A stretch of 64,000 bases of DNA, taken from positions 2,198,501 to 2,262,500 of the forward strand of contig NZ_CP017415.1 in the NCBI RefSeq assembly GCF_001753245.1, written 5' to 3'. Numbering within the stretch: the stretch's first letter is position 1; each line of letters opens with the position of its first letter. The notes beneath the pieces were generated by a model, which searched no databases, was not told the DNA's origin, and saw nothing but the letters and a program-made list of their open reading frames with translations. Shown here piece after piece: positions 42,451 through 53,073 of this stretch. The DNA is from Acidihalobacter yilgarnensis. GTDB taxonomy: Bacteria > Pseudomonadota > Gammaproteobacteria > DSM-5130 > Acidihalobacteraceae. The position numbers and the translations under genes were made by a program.

Positions 42451-43335
42451 TCAGGCGCCCTTGACCTGCGCCATCACTTCCTCGGCGAAATTTTCCGCCT
42501 GTTTCTCGATACCCTCGCCGACCTCGAAACGAACGAAGCGATTGACCGAAGCGCCCGCATCGGACAGCAACTTAGCGACGGTGGTATCGGGCTGCTTCAC
42601 GAAAGGCTGCCCAAGCAAGGTGATCTCACCCAGATATTTCTTGAGGCGCCCCTCGACCATTTTCTCGATGATCTCGGCGGGTTTGCCGCTTTCGGCTGCC
42701 TGCGCGGTATAAATCTCGCGCTCTTTGGCCAGCAACTCTTGCGGCACCTCCTTCGGGTCGACGCAAACAGGGCGCGATGCCGCAATATGCATGCAAATAT
42801 CGCGTGCCAGAGCGTCATCACCACCGACCATATCCACTACCACGCCAATCCGCATACCATGGATATAGGTACCCAACCGGTCACCGGTAGCCTCGAAACG
42901 GGCGAAGCGACGCACCTGTACGTTTTCGCCAACCTTGGAAACCAGCTCCTGGCGACGCTCTTCGACAGATTTGCCGTCAACGCCCGAGGGTAGCGCCGCC
43001 AAAGCGTCGATATCCGCCGGATTTTCGCCCAGCGTCCGCTCGGCCACCATGGCCACGAAGCCACCGAAATTCTCATCCTTGCCGACGAAATCAGTTTCGC
43101 AATTGACTTCGAGGAGCACTGCGGTCTGGCCGTCTACCGATTGCGCTGCGACGACTTGGCCCTCGGCCGCGATACGCCCAGCCTTCTTGACCGCCTTCGC
43201 AGCACCGGATTTACGCATGGCCTCGATAGCGGCCTCGATGTCGCCATTACTCTCGGTCAGCGCCCGCTTGCACTCCATCATGCCGGCTCCGGTACGCTCA
43301 CGAAGCTCTTTGACCAGACTTGCGGTTATTTGCAT
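42451..43335 (-). CDS. tsf: Translation elongation factor Ts
   Basis: The 294-residue protein starts with the EF-Ts helical domain ([19 protein letters not shown]) and contains the core [16 protein letters not shown] and the C-terminal module [12 protein letters not shown]. It exchanges GDP for GTP on EF-Tu. It follows rpsB by 39 bases, the universal arrangement. Confidence 0.97.
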   Translation of the reverse strand: MQITASLVKELRERTGAGMMECKRALTESNGDIEAAIEAMRKSGAAKAVKKAGRIAAEGQVVAAQSVDGQTAVLLEVNCETDFVGKDENFGGFVAMVAERTLGENPADIDALAALPSGVDGKSVEERRQELVSKVGENVQVRRFARFEATGDRLGTYIHGMRIGVVVDMVGGDDALARDICMHIAASRPVCVDPKEVPQELLAKEREIYTAQAAESGKPAEIIEKMVEGRLKKYLGEITLLGQPFVKQPDTTVAKLLSDAGASVNRFVRFEVGEGIEKQAENFAEEVMAQVKGA

Positions 43336-43374
43336 GCCTTTTAACTCTCCTAAATTCAGGTGGTGACCAGCGGA

Positions 43375-44145
43375 TCAGGATGCAGCATCTGCGGCATGGG
43401 CCGCGAGCTCTGCCTCGACCGCATCCGCCTTGTCCTTGGCAGCGGCACCCGCGGTGTTACGCGCGATCAGGCGACCTTCGTTGATCGCATCGGCCGCCGC
43501 AGTAACATACAGCTGAATGGCGCGCATGGCGTCGTCATTGCCGGGAATCACGTAGTCGATATTGTCCAGCGGGTTGTTTGTATCCACAACCGCGATCACT
43601 GGGATACCCAGCTTGGCCGCCTCGCTCACGGCGATGCGTTCATGACCGACATCGATCACGAACAATGCGTCCGGCAGGCCACCCATATCCTTGATGCCAC
43701 CCAGGCTTTTCTCGAGTTTTTCCATCTCGCGCCGAAGCCCCAAGGCTTCCTTCTTGCTCACGCGATCAAAACCACCATCACGCTCGATGGTTTCCAGGTC
43801 CTTGAGGCGCTGGATCGACTGACGCACGGTCTTGAAGTTGGTCAGCATGCCGCCCAGCCAGCGGTGATTGACGAAAGGCATGCTCGCACGCTCGGCCTCT
43901 TCGCGAATGGCCTCTCGGGCCGAGCGCTTGGTACCCACGAACAACACCTTGCCGCCCTTTGAAGCCAACTTGCCAAGGAAATTCATGGCATCGTTGAACA
44001 GGGGCAACGTGTGCTCAAGGTTGATAATATGTATGCGATTCCGTTCCCCGAAGATGTAAGGTGCCATCTTGGGGTTCCAATAACGGGCCTGATGGCCGAA
44101 GTGCACGCCGGCTTCTAGCATCTGGCGCATGGTAATGTTTGCCAT
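43375..44145 (-). CDS. rpsB: Small ribosomal subunit protein S2
   Basis: The 256-residue protein contains the S2 signatures [24 protein letters not shown] and [23 protein letters not shown], and ends with an Ala-rich tail. It is the first gene of the minus-strand cluster running to lpxA, with a candidate promoter about 200 bases upstream. Confidence 0.97.
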   Translation of the reverse strand: MANITMRQMLEAGVHFGHQARYWNPKMAPYIFGERNRIHIINLEHTLPLFNDAMNFLGKLASKGGKVLFVGTKRSAREAIREEAERASMPFVNHRWLGGMLTNFKTVRQSIQRLKDLETIERDGGFDRVSKKEALGLRREMEKLEKSLGGIKDMGGLPDALFVIDVGHERIAVSEAAKLGIPVIAVVDTNNPLDNIDYVIPGNDDAMRAIQLYVTAAADAINEGRLIARNTAGAAAKDKADAVEAELAAHAADAAS

Positions 44146-44344
44146 GATGATCTGTTCTCCAGTTTTGGGTTAGACCTCCATGTGCCCCGACCCGCAACCC
44201 GCCTCCAAAAGAGGCTTGGGCACCCAGCGAGCCGTGACGGCGCATGTGTGTCGTTAAATGACGCCCGACGGCGTCGAAATCCACGAGGCGCGACCCCACC
44301 TCACGAGAGCTTCGGGGAGACGGGTTTGCGCCACGCGCCGGCGC

Positions 44345-44373
44345 TTTATACCATAAAGGACTTGGCCAACCAA
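44345..44373 (-). promoter_or_regulatory. Candidate rpsB promoter
   Basis: On the minus strand TTGGTT (44373-44368) and TATAAA (44350-44345) are 17 bases apart. Transcription would begin near 44337, leaving an untranslated leader of about 190 bases before rpsB. Long leaders are often used for feedback control by S2. Confidence 0.55.
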
Positions 44374-44417
44374 CTCCGCCACCCGCCGCCACGACTGGGG
44401 CCCAATTGCGAGCAACC

Positions 44418-45206
44418 ATGACAGTTACGATCAAGACCGCGGAAGAAATCGAGAAAATGCGCGTTGCCGGCCGCCTGGCGGCAGAGGTACTCGACATGAT
44501 CGAGCCTCATGTCAAGCCCGGCGTGACCACCGACGAGCTGGACAAAATCTGTCATGACTACATCGTCGACGTGCAACAGGCTATCCCCGCGCCGCTCAAC
44601 TATCACGGCTTCCCCCGGTCAATTTGCACCTCGGTCAATCACCAGGTCTGCCACGGCATCCCAGGCAATCGCCGCCTCAAAAACGGCGATATCGTGAACA
44701 TCGACATCACGGTCATCAAGGATGGCTTCCACGGCGACACCAGTAAAATGTTCTACATTGGCAAATCCAGCGTCGCCGGGCGCCGCGTCTGTGAGATCGC
44801 ACACGAGGCGCTGTGGATCGGCATTGGCCTGGTGCGGCCCGGCACGCGACTCGGCGACATCGGCGCCGCCATCCAACAGCACGTTGAATCCCGCCATGCC
44901 AGCGTCGTGCGCGAATACTGTGGGCACGGCATCGGCCGCGGATTCCATGAAGACCCACAGGTACTCCACTACGGCACCCCCGGCACGGGCATGACGCTCA
45001 AGACCGGTATGACCTTCACCATCGAACCGATGGTGAACGCCGGACGGGCCGACGTGAAGGTGCTCGCCGACGACTGGACGGTCGTCACCCGAGATCACAG
45101 CCTCTCTGCCCAGTGGGAACACACCATCTTGGTTACCGAAGACGGCCACGAGGTCCTGACCCTACGACGAGAAGAACTGGAGGCGAAAACCCTTGGCGTC
45201 GCCTGA
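44418..45206 (+). CDS. map: Methionine aminopeptidase, type I
   Basis: The 262-residue enzyme removes the initiator Met. It has the type I pattern: INHQVCHG-like SVNHQVCHGIPGNR, metal ligands in VNIDITVIKDGFHGDTSKMF, YCGHGIGRGFHEDPQVLHY and FTIEPMVNAGR. The ATG at 44418 is used. It is divergent from rpsB, as in many proteobacteria, and its end overlaps the glnD start by 14 bases. Confidence 0.96.
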   Translation: MTVTIKTAEEIEKMRVAGRLAAEVLDMIEPHVKPGVTTDELDKICHDYIVDVQQAIPAPLNYHGFPRSICTSVNHQVCHGIPGNRRLKNGDIVNIDITVIKDGFHGDTSKMFYIGKSSVAGRRVCEIAHEALWIGIGLVRPGTRLGDIGAAIQQHVESRHASVVREYCGHGIGRGFHEDPQVLHYGTPGTGMTLKTGMTFTIEPMVNAGRADVKVLADDWTVVTRDHSLSAQWEHTILVTEDGHEVLTLRREELEAKTLGVA

Positions 45207-47916
45207 GTTCGGAATTGATCCACTATCATCCCTGATTGTCTGGCCACCGATACTCGATCAGTATCTGGAACTCGATCAAGCCCTGAGCAAGCTGCTATCG
45301 GATACTACGCGCGATCCGACACGCTATCGCGACTTGATCCAGGCCGTTACTCAGGCACTCGAACAGGCGTTCGAAACCGGTGTGGCTGCGGACGAGCTCG
45401 TGCACGGCCGAGCCGCGTTCGTAGACCGTCTCCTACGGCAGATATGGGCCGACACCGGCCTCGGCGAGCAACCCGATATCGCCTTGTTCGCCGTCGGTGG
45501 CTACGGCAGAGGCGAGTTGCTGCCTGCTTCCGACATCGATCTGCTGCTGCTGACACCCGACGGCGCCTCGGAAAACCAACAAGCATCCATCGCAGAATTC
45601 CTGCGTCGCCTCTGGGACGGCGGACTCAATGTCGGCCATAGCGTCCGCACACTTGACGAGTGCATCAGCGAGGCCACGCGCGATATCACCGTCGTGACCA
45701 ACCTGATGGAGGCACGTCTGCTCGCCGGCTGTGATCGACTCTTCGGTACATTGATGGATGCCATCGGCCCCGCACGCATCTGGCCAAGCCGGGAATTCTT
45801 TGCCGCCAAGCTGACCGAGCAATCGCGACGCCATCAGAAATTCGGCGACACGGCCTATCGCCTGGAACCCAACGTCAAGGACGGGCCAGGCGGTTTGCGC
45901 GATATTCAGATGATTGGCTGGGTCAGCAAACGGCACTTGGGCGCGCGACGCATGAGTGACCTAGTACGCCACGGCTTCCTGACCGAGGACGAATACCGCG
46001 AGCTCAAGGCCGGGCAATCCTATCTATGGCGTATCCGCTTCGCCCTGCATACCCTCACCGGCCGTGCGGAAGACCGGCTCTTGTTCGACCATCAGGTCGC
46101 GCTGGCCAAGCAAAGCCACTTTGCCGACGAGGACCACAATCTTGCGGTCGAGCAATTCATGCAGGGCTACTACCGCATCGTCATGAATCTCGAACGGCTC
46201 AACGAAATGCTGCTGCAGCATTATCGCGAATGCATTCTGCATGCCGACGATGCCTGTGTCTCCGAACCGCTCAATGAACGATTCCAGATTCGACTCAATT
46301 TCATCGAGGTTCGGCACGAGTCGGTATTTCGCGATTATCCACCGGCACTCCTGGAGATATTTCTGCTCTGCGCACGGCATACGCATATAGAAGGTGTACG
46401 TGCCGCGACCATTCGTCTGATCCGCCAGCATCGTCATCTGATTGACGACGCCTTCAGGCGCAACCCGATCTGCCGAGATCTATTCATGCAGATCCTGCGT
46501 GAACCCAGCGGCATTACGCTGCAGCTGCGCCGCATGAATCGCTACGGCATCCTGGCAGGCTACTTACCCGCCTTCGGCAGTATCGTCGGGCGCATGCAGT
46601 ACGACCTGTTCCACGTTTATACGGTGGACGAACATACGCTCATGGTCCTGCGCAACGTAAGACGCTTCAGCCTGCCTCAGGTTGCCGGCGACTCGCCACG
46701 CTACCACGCGCTTTTCCGTATACAACCGAAGCCAGAACTACTCTATCTCGGCGCCTTATTCCATGACATTGGCAAGGGTCGCGGTGGCGATCATTCTCAG
46801 GTTGGCGCCGTGGAGGCAGAAACTTTCTGTCGGCTGCACGGGTTGTCAGAGGCCGACGGTGAATTGGTCAGCTGGCTGGTACGCAACCACCTACTGATGT
46901 CCATGACGGCCCAGCGCAAGGACATCAGCGATCCCGAAATCATCCATGCCTTCGCATCTCAAATCGGCTCGCAATTGCGCCTTGATAGCCTCTACCTGCT
47001 CACTATTGCAGATATCCGCGCGACCAATCCCGAGCTATGGAATACCTGGCGGGAAACGTTGCTGGCCGACCTCTACGCAGCCACAAGGCAGCTACTGGCG
47101 CGAGGCCTGCACGTGCGCCAAGACCATACGGACATGATCGAGTCGGTGCAACGCGAATCACTGGCACGCCTCACCAAGCTCAACCTCCCCTCCGAACCCG
47201 CCCAAGCCTTATGGCACGAACTCAGCGACGATTATTTCCTTCGTCATTCCGCGGATGAGATCGCCTGGCATACCGCTTCGATCCTGGAGAGCGAACAACG
47301 TCCCGTCGTGCGCATCCGGCAGACCACCGAGCGCGGCGGCAGCGAAATCTTCGTCTATGCCGGCGACTCGACGCAGATATTCGCGCATATCACCAGCACG
47401 CTCGACGGACTCGGGCTCGACATCGTCGACGCCCGCATCACCACCGCACAACACGGCTGGGTACTCGATAGCTTCATGGTCCTTGAAGAAGGCGGCGAAA
47501 CCATAGATGGCGGATTCCGCGCAGAGGAAATCGTCACCCGCCTGCGGGAAACGCTCACCCAGCTCCACCGCCCGCCAGAAAAAGTCCGACGCCGCATGCC
47601 CCGACGGCTCAAGCATTTCGACATTCCACCACGCGTCACCTTCAGCCATGACGCTCCGCGTCATTGGACCGCGCTCGAACTCAATACCAATGATCGGCCC
47701 GGACTACTATCCGCCGTGAGCCAAGCGATGGCGGATCAGGGGGTACGCATCCACAATGCGAAAATATCAACCATCGGAGAGCAGGCCAGCGACGTGTTTT
47801 ATGTGACTACCGTGGACGGGCATCCGATCGACGATCCCTCAACCCAGGAACGCATACGCACTGCCATGCTCAAGGCGTTAAGCGATATCAACCGCAACGG
47901 GAGCAAGACGCCTTAG
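45193..47916 (+). CDS. glnD: Bifunctional uridylyltransferase/uridylyl-removing enzyme GlnD
   Basis: The 907-residue nitrogen sensor has a nucleotidyltransferase domain (GGYGRGELLPASDIDLLLL), a central helical region, an HD domain (YLGALFHDIGKGRGGDHS) and two C-terminal ACT domains (about 720-790 and 830-905; e.g. LELNTNDRPGLLSAVSQAM). It adds or removes UMP on PII proteins in response to glutamine. The start is a TTG at 45193 inside the map 3' end. Confidence 0.96.
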   Translation: MASPEFGIDPLSSLIVWPPILDQYLELDQALSKLLSDTTRDPTRYRDLIQAVTQALEQAFETGVAADELVHGRAAFVDRLLRQIWADTGLGEQPDIALFAVGGYGRGELLPASDIDLLLLTPDGASENQQASIAEFLRRLWDGGLNVGHSVRTLDECISEATRDITVVTNLMEARLLAGCDRLFGTLMDAIGPARIWPSREFFAAKLTEQSRRHQKFGDTAYRLEPNVKDGPGGLRDIQMIGWVSKRHLGARRMSDLVRHGFLTEDEYRELKAGQSYLWRIRFALHTLTGRAEDRLLFDHQVALAKQSHFADEDHNLAVEQFMQGYYRIVMNLERLNEMLLQHYRECILHADDACVSEPLNERFQIRLNFIEVRHESVFRDYPPALLEIFLLCARHTHIEGVRAATIRLIRQHRHLIDDAFRRNPICRDLFMQILREPSGITLQLRRMNRYGILAGYLPAFGSIVGRMQYDLFHVYTVDEHTLMVLRNVRRFSLPQVAGDSPRYHALFRIQPKPELLYLGALFHDIGKGRGGDHSQVGAVEAETFCRLHGLSEADGELVSWLVRNHLLMSMTAQRKDISDPEIIHAFASQIGSQLRLDSLYLLTIADIRATNPELWNTWRETLLADLYAATRQLLARGLHVRQDHTDMIESVQRESLARLTKLNLPSEPAQALWHELSDDYFLRHSADEIAWHTASILESEQRPVVRIRQTTERGGSEIFVYAGDSTQIFAHITSTLDGLGLDIVDARITTAQHGWVLDSFMVLEEGGETIDGGFRAEEIVTRLRETLTQLHRPPEKVRRRMPRRLKHFDIPPRVTFSHDAPRHWTALELNTNDRPGLLSAVSQAMADQGVRIHNAKISTIGEQASDVFYVTTVDGHPIDDPSTQERIRTAMLKALSDINRNGSKTP

Positions 47917-47977
47917 TACCGGCATCGCACACACGCGCTTCATTTATACTACGCCCCCACTCGGAAAATCCTGGCCG

Positions 47978-49170
47978 ATGAACCCAGAACTCGACCGTCT
48001 TCACCCCTATCCCTTTCAAAAGCTTGCCAAGCTATTCGCGGGCACGTCTGCCGCCGATATGTCGCGCATCGCCTTTTCCATCGGCGAACCCAAGCACCCG
48101 ACCCCAGGCTTCATCCGCGAGGCCATGCTTGAGCACCTGCACACCTTATCGAGCTATCCGACAACCCAAGGCAGCAGCATGCTGCGCGAGTCTATCGCCG
48201 ATTGGTTGACCCGCCGCTTCGATCTCCCTGCTGCTGCCGTCGACCCGAACGGCACGTGTTACCGGTCAACGGCACTCGAGAAGCCTTGTTCGCCTTCGCG
48301 CAAACGCTCGTGGCCCGAGGTGATCAGGCGCGCGTGTTCATGCCCAACCCCTTCTATCAGATCTACGAAGGCGCAGCCCTACTGGCCGGTGCTGAACCCT
48401 ATTTCCTCCCTTGCGACGCCGCCAACAACTTTCTGCCCGATCTCGACCGCGTACCAGCCAGTGATTGGGATCATTGCCAATTGCTCTATCTATGCACACC
48501 AGGCAACCCAACCGGGGCGGTCATGAGTGAAGCCACGCTCATGCGCCTGATCGAACTGGCAGAACGCCATGATTTCGTCCTCGCCTCCGACGAGTGCTAT
48601 AGCGAAATCTACCCCAACGAAGACCTCCCGCCGGCTGGGTTGCTGGGCGCCTGCATACGCGCAGGCAACACCGCTTTCGAACGCTGTGTCGTCTTTCACA
48701 GTTTATCGAAACGCTCCAACGCACCAGGCCTGCGATCCGGCTTCGCCGCCGGCGACGCCGAAATACTCCAACGCTTTCTGCAATACCGCACCTATCAAGG
48801 CGGTGCGATGCCGCCACCGGCACAAGCAGCCAGCGCACTGGCTTGGCAGGACGAAACGCATGTACGAGAAAATCGCGCACGCTATCGTGCCAAATTCGAT
48901 GCCGTACTGGAAATTTTATCGCCCGTCATGGAAGTCGCTCGACCGGACGGCGGCTTCTATCTCTGGCCAAAAACCCCGATTGCCGACACGAAATTCGCCC
49001 ATTTGCTGTATGCCAGCCAAAACGTCATCGTATTGCCTGGCAGTTATCTCTCACGCCCCGAACCCAATGGCGATCCTGGTGCCAACCGCGTGCGAATCGC
49101 ATTGGTCGCACCGATTGAAGAATGCATCGAGGGTGCCTGGCGCATCAGGCGCCTGATCGAAACACTCTAA
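47978..49170 (+). pseudogene. dapC: Succinyldiaminopimelate transaminase DapC, interrupted by an apparent 1-base frameshift
   Basis: The N-terminal frame starts MNPELDRLHPYPFQKLAKLF and includes AFSIGEPKHPTPGFI. The C-terminal frame continues with LPVNGTREALFAFAQTL, the STPGNPTG-like LCTPGNPTGAVMS and the PLP-lysine segment SLSKRSNAPGLRSGF. They join if one C is added to the CCC run at 48244-48246, giving 397 residues, the normal length. The enzyme transaminates N-succinyl-2-amino-6-ketopimelate in the lysine/diaminopimelate pathway. The next gene is dapD, which fits the role. A sequencing undercall is the likely cause of the break. Confidence 0.88.
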
Positions 49171-49190
49171 ACCCTGCTCGGAGATTCACC

Positions 49191-50012
49191 ATGTCAGATA
49201 TTCAACACATCATCGAAGAAGCCTTTGAGCGGCGCGCGGAAATCACACCGCGCACCGTGGAAACCCACGTCAAGGACGCCATCATCGGCGCTATCAATCA
49301 GCTCGATGCCGGCACATTGCGCGTAGCGGAAAAACGCAACGGCACATGGGTCGTGAACGAATGGCTCAAGAAAGCAGTACTGCTCGGTTTCAGAATATGG
49401 GACAACGACTTCATCAAGGGCGGTTTCACCAATTACTACGACAAGGTGCCGTCTAAATACGCAGATATCAGTTCGCGTGAATTTCGAGAAGGCGGCGTGC
49501 GCGTCGTTCCACCCGCCACGGCCCGAAAAGGCGCATATATCGCACCCGGCGTCGTATTGATGCCGTCGTACGTAAACATCGGCGCCTACGTCGACACCGG
49601 GACCATGGTCGATACCTGGGCCACCGTCGGCTCCTGTGCGCAAATCGGCAAAAACGTTCATCTTTCAGGCGGGGTGGGGATCGGCGGCGTACTGGAACCG
49701 CTGCAAGCAGCCCCCACCATCATCGAAGATAATTGCTTTATCGGTGCCCGTTCCGAAATCGTCGAAGGCGTCATCGTCGAGGAAGGTGCCGTTATCTCCA
49801 TGGGCGTCTACATCGGTCAAAGCACCAAAATATACGATCGCGAGAGCGGTGAAATTCTCTATGGTCGCGTGCCGGCCGGGGCGGTTGTTGTCTCCGGCAA
49901 TCTGCCGTCAAAAGATGGGCGCTATAGCCTCTACTGTGCGGTTATCGTCAAGCGAGTAGATGAAAAAACCCGTGCCAAAGTCGGCATCAACGCCTTGTTG
50001 CGAGACATTTGA
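49191..50012 (+). CDS. dapD: Tetrahydrodipicolinate N-succinyltransferase
   Basis: The 273-residue hexapeptide-repeat enzyme has an N-terminal helical domain ([16 protein letters not shown]) and the beta-helix stretch [37 protein letters not shown]. It makes N-succinyl-2-amino-6-ketopimelate, the substrate of DapC encoded just upstream. The start is the ATG at 49191. Confidence 0.96.
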   Translation: MSDIQHIIEEAFERRAEITPRTVETHVKDAIIGAINQLDAGTLRVAEKRNGTWVVNEWLKKAVLLGFRIWDNDFIKGGFTNYYDKVPSKYADISSREFREGGVRVVPPATARKGAYIAPGVVLMPSYVNIGAYVDTGTMVDTWATVGSCAQIGKNVHLSGGVGIGGVLEPLQAAPTIIEDNCFIGARSEIVEGVIVEEGAVISMGVYIGQSTKIYDRESGEILYGRVPAGAVVVSGNLPSKDGRYSLYCAVIVKRVDEKTRAKVGINALLRDI

Positions 50013-50038
50013 CCTCAGCATCCCCGGAGAGCCGTCCC

Positions 50039-50455
50039 ATGCGCGATTTCCCCTTGCTGCTAGGCAATATCCTATGGTTCATCCTGGGTGGTTTCGCTGT
50101 GGGACTGGCCTGGTGGTTTGCCGCCGCGATCATGATCATTTCCATCATTGGCATACCCTGGGCACGCGCGGCCTTCGTGATTGGGCGATTTTCTTTTTTC
50201 CCCTTCGGCTACCGAGTCGTAGAACGGCGCGCACTGTTCCAGCGCAGCGATATCGGCAGCGGCTTACTCGGCCTGCTCGGCAATCTGATCTGGTTCGTAT
50301 TCGCCGGTATCTGGCTAGGCATAGCGCATCTGATGGCAGCACTGCTGTGTTTTCTGACTATCATCGGTATCCCTTTTGGGCTGCAACACATGAAGCTTGC
50401 CCAGATATCTCTCTTCCCCATCGGGAAAACCATCGTTCCGAATGATGCAATATGA
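50039..50455 (+). CDS. YccF family inner membrane protein
   Basis: The 138-residue protein consists of two similar hydrophobic units (NILWFILGGFAVGLAWWF and NLIWFVFAGIWLGIAHL), each followed by a conserved GIP motif (IIGIPWARAAF, IIGIPFGLQHMKLA), as in the YccF family. Start at the ATG at 50039 with GGAGAG upstream. The function is unknown. It overlaps the next gene by four bases and sits between dapD and dapE. Confidence 0.82.
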   Translation: MRDFPLLLGNILWFILGGFAVGLAWWFAAAIMIISIIGIPWARAAFVIGRFSFFPFGYRVVERRALFQRSDIGSGLLGLLGNLIWFVFAGIWLGIAHLMAALLCFLTIIGIPFGLQHMKLAQISLFPIGKTIVPNDAI

Positions 50456-50802
50456 CACTCACACTCTATGGCATACGACCGTGCGACACCGTCAAGAAGG
50501 CGCGTCATTGGCTGGACACGCGCAACATCGAATACCGCTTCCACGATTTCCGTGTCGATGGGCTCGCCCCAGCCCTACTTCAATCATGGCTTGATCGAAA
50601 AGGCCATGAGGCATTGATTAACCGCCGTAGCACGACCTGGCGAGGCCTGTCGGATACGGCGCGGGCTGGCTTGAATAGGGAACATGCGCTAACCCTCATA
50701 CTTGCCAATCCCACATTGATCAAGCGCCCGGTGCTCACCGGCCCGGATTTATTGCTCATTGGCTTCGATGAAAAAGCCTATGCGCGCCTGACGACCGACT
50801 GA
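50452..50802 (+). CDS. ArsC/Spx-family thioredoxin-fold protein (YffB-like)
   Basis: The 116-residue protein has the ArsC-family pattern: [18 protein letters not shown] (active Cys in the PCDTV motif), [11 protein letters not shown], and [10 protein letters not shown]. It resembles E. coli YffB, which also lies directly upstream of dapE. The family includes glutathione-dependent thiol reductases; arsenate activity is not implied. Its ATG overlaps the yccF-like stop (ATGA). Confidence 0.83.
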   Translation: MTLTLYGIRPCDTVKKARHWLDTRNIEYRFHDFRVDGLAPALLQSWLDRKGHEALINRRSTTWRGLSDTARAGLNREHALTLILANPTLIKRPVLTGPDLLLIGFDEKAYARLTTD

Positions 50803-50818
50803 ACTGAGAGATGTAGCC

Positions 50819-51967
50819 ATGTCAGATACGCTGGAACTCACTCGCGCACTGGTCGCCCGCCCATCCGTCACGCCTGATGATGCCGATTGTCAAAAACTCA
50901 TCGCACAACGACTGGCCCCGCTCGGCTTCACTGCTGAACATATGCGATTCAATTCAGTCGATAACCTCTGGTTGCGCCGGGGCAAGCGAAATCCGCTATT
51001 CTGCTTCGCCGGACATACCGACGTCGTGCCCACCGGTCCATTGGAACACTGGACCACACCGCCGTTCGAAGCGACCATCCGCGAAGGTAATCTCTACGGG
51101 CGAGGCACTGCGGATATGAAGGGTTCCATCGCGGCCATGATTACCGCCATCGAACGATTTCTCATCGATCATCCCGACGCCCCCGGTTCCATTGCCCTGT
51201 TACTGACTAGCGACGAAGAAGGCCCCGCCACACACGGCACCGTCAAGGTCATCGAAACCCTGCAGACACGCGGCGAATCGATCGACTGGTGCCTGGTGGG
51301 CGAACCCTCTAGCACGGACACTATAGGCGACACCATCAAAAATGGGCGTCGTGGGTCCCTGACGGGATATATGCGCATCCATGGCAAGCAGGGACATATC
51401 GCCTATCCCCATCTCGCCATCAACCCTATTCACGAAGCAGCGCCCGCACTGCTCGAACTGACTCAAACCAAGTGGGACGATGGCAACAAACACTTCCCGC
51501 CCACCTCGTTTCAGATATCCAACATCAAGGCGGGGACAGGTGCTGGCAACATTATTCCCGGTGAGATGTTCGTTGAATTCAACTTTCGCTACTCAACCGA
51601 AAACACTTCAGAAATGCTGCAGAAGCGCGTACTCGAAATACTCGAGCGCCATCGACTGACGTTCGATCTCGATTGGACGCTCTCGGGGAAACCCTTCCTC
51701 ACGGCCGCCGGTCCTCTCGTGGAGGCGGTACGCGAAGCAACGAGATCCGTAAACGACGCGCCGGCCATGCTTTCAACGGCCGGAGGTACATCCGATGGCC
51801 GTTTTATCGCGCCTTTAGGCATCCAGGTCGTTGAACTCGGACCGGTCAATCAAAGCATCCATCAGATCGATGAGCACGTCGATGTCCGCTCGCTCGATAC
51901 CCTAAGCCTGATTTACCAACGCGTACTGGAAAACCTGCTGATCTCGCTCCCTTACTCCCATAACTAA
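50819..51967 (+). CDS. dapE: Succinyl-diaminopimelate desuccinylase
   Basis: The 382-residue M20 zinc peptidase has the metal-site motifs [25 protein letters not shown] and LTSDEEGPA, plus the C-terminal [13 protein letters not shown]. It removes succinate to give LL-diaminopimelate for lysine and peptidoglycan. It is the last gene of the dap run and is followed by a terminator. Confidence 0.96.
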   Translation: MSDTLELTRALVARPSVTPDDADCQKLIAQRLAPLGFTAEHMRFNSVDNLWLRRGKRNPLFCFAGHTDVVPTGPLEHWTTPPFEATIREGNLYGRGTADMKGSIAAMITAIERFLIDHPDAPGSIALLLTSDEEGPATHGTVKVIETLQTRGESIDWCLVGEPSSTDTIGDTIKNGRRGSLTGYMRIHGKQGHIAYPHLAINPIHEAAPALLELTQTKWDDGNKHFPPTSFQISNIKAGTGAGNIIPGEMFVEFNFRYSTENTSEMLQKRVLEILERHRLTFDLDWTLSGKPFLTAAGPLVEAVREATRSVNDAPAMLSTAGGTSDGRFIAPLGIQVVELGPVNQSIHQIDEHVDVRSLDTLSLIYQRVLENLLISLPYSHN

Positions 51968-51984
51968 AGCGGCATCACCATCTA

Positions 51985-52015
51985 TAAAAAAGGGCTCCTT
52001 ACGGAGCCCTTTTTG
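51985..52015. terminator. Bidirectional intrinsic terminator
   Basis: The stem AAAGGGCTCC/GGAGCCCTTT with a TTAC loop is flanked by an A run on the left and T run on the right. It can end both dapE transcription and transcription from the AT-hook gene on the opposite strand. Confidence 0.88.
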
Positions 52016-52054
52016 TTGCCAGCATCAGGTTTATTCAAACTGATGGCAGTTTAA

Positions 52055-52897
52055 TCATGCCTTACGTGGCCGGCCACGACGCTTCTTGGGGGCCGCACCT
52101 TGCTGAAGTTTGGATAACTCGCGTGCCTGCCAATCTTCCGCAAACTTAGCAACGACCTTTTCACGCATTTCAAAAAGTTTCATCAATGCATTTTCGCGTT
52201 TCGTGACTTCCTTCAGTTCAAGCTTGAGAGTTGCAAGCTCAAGTTTGGCTTCCGCCAGCTTTTCCTTCAAATTGGCCTTAATCGCACGATCACGCTCCAC
52301 CGCGCTCGTAGCGTTTGCAGAACGAACAACAGCAGCCTTCGGCGGACGACCCGGACCACGCTTCTTCTTCGGCGCGGCAGCGACGACAGAAACTGCGCTC
52401 GCAGCCTTCGGCGGACGACCCGGACCGCGCTTCTTCTTCGGCGCGGCAGCGACGACAGAAACTGCGCTCGCAGCCTTCGGCGGACGACCCGGACCGCGCT
52501 TCTTCTTCGGCGCGGCAGCGACGACAGAAACTGCGCTCGCAGCCTTCGGCGGACGACCCGGACCGCGCTTCTTCTTCGGCGCGGCAGCGACGGCAGAAAC
52601 TGCGCTCGCAGCCTTCGGCGGACGACCCGGACCACGCTTCTTCTTCGACGCAACAGCGGCAACATCAGCAGCATCCGCAATCATGGCTTTTGCCGGGCGG
52701 CCAGGGCTGCGCTTTTTCTTGGTGCCATCGACGGCCTTAACAGCCGTCTTCGCCGTCTTCTTGGTCCGAACCGTTTTTTTCTTGGCAGGCGCGGCCGGAC
52801 TCGCGGCCGATGCAGGCTCTGAGTTCGTCGTCACCTTAGGTTCGACGACTTCACTACCAGCGGGCTGCTGATTCATTTCCACGTTTTCGACCGACAT
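52055..52897 (-). CDS. AT-hook repeat DNA-binding protein (histone H1/HMGA-like)
   Basis: The 280-residue basic protein has seven AT-hook-like cores: SPGRPAK (64-70), five RGPGRPPK units spaced 23 residues apart (88-188), and RRGRPRK at the C-terminus (273-279). The units are separated by Ala/Val/Ser linkers. Residues about 200-265 form a charged coiled coil. Such proteins bind the minor groove of AT-rich DNA and act as nucleoid or regulatory architectural factors; AlgP-like proteins of pseudomonads are a loose analogy. It is transcribed alone, with a terminator downstream. The partner or target is unknown. Confidence 0.8.
   Translation of the reverse strand: MSVENVEMNQQPAGSEVVEPKVTTNSEPASAASPAAPAKKKTVRTKKTAKTAVKAVDGTKKKRSPGRPAKAMIADAADVAAVASKKKRGPGRPPKAASAVSAVAAAPKKKRGPGRPPKAASAVSVVAAAPKKKRGPGRPPKAASAVSVVAAAPKKKRGPGRPPKAASAVSVVAAAPKKKRGPGRPPKAAVVRSANATSAVERDRAIKANLKEKLAEAKLELATLKLELKEVTKRENALMKLFEMREKVVAKFAEDWQARELSKLQQGAAPKKRRGRPRKA
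52332..52676. repeat. 69-bp tandem repeats within the AT-hook gene
   Basis: Units begin at 52332, 52401, 52470, 52539 and 52608, exactly 69 bases (23 codons) apart. The first four are almost identical (one or two changes) and the last diverges. Each encodes one AT-hook plus linker, so copy number can change in frame. Confidence 0.9.
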
Positions 52898-53073
52898 TCA
52901 AATTCCCCTTATTAAACAATTGTGATGCAATCATACTAGAATATATTCTCAAGGCATTCCAATACAAGCGCCGATTATCTGTTTTTCTGCTCCGATGAGC
53001 GGGACAACCCAAGAAACCGGCATTACGAATGCCGCTTCGTCATCGCCACAGACACACACTAACAATAGAAGAG

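Noticed and set aside
52110-52871. Plus-strand repetitive frame across the AT-hook repeats (GGRPGPRFFFGAA-type units)
   Set aside because: It arises because the 69-bp repeats are divisible by three and so stay open on both strands. The minus-strand product has coherent AT-hooks and a coiled coil.
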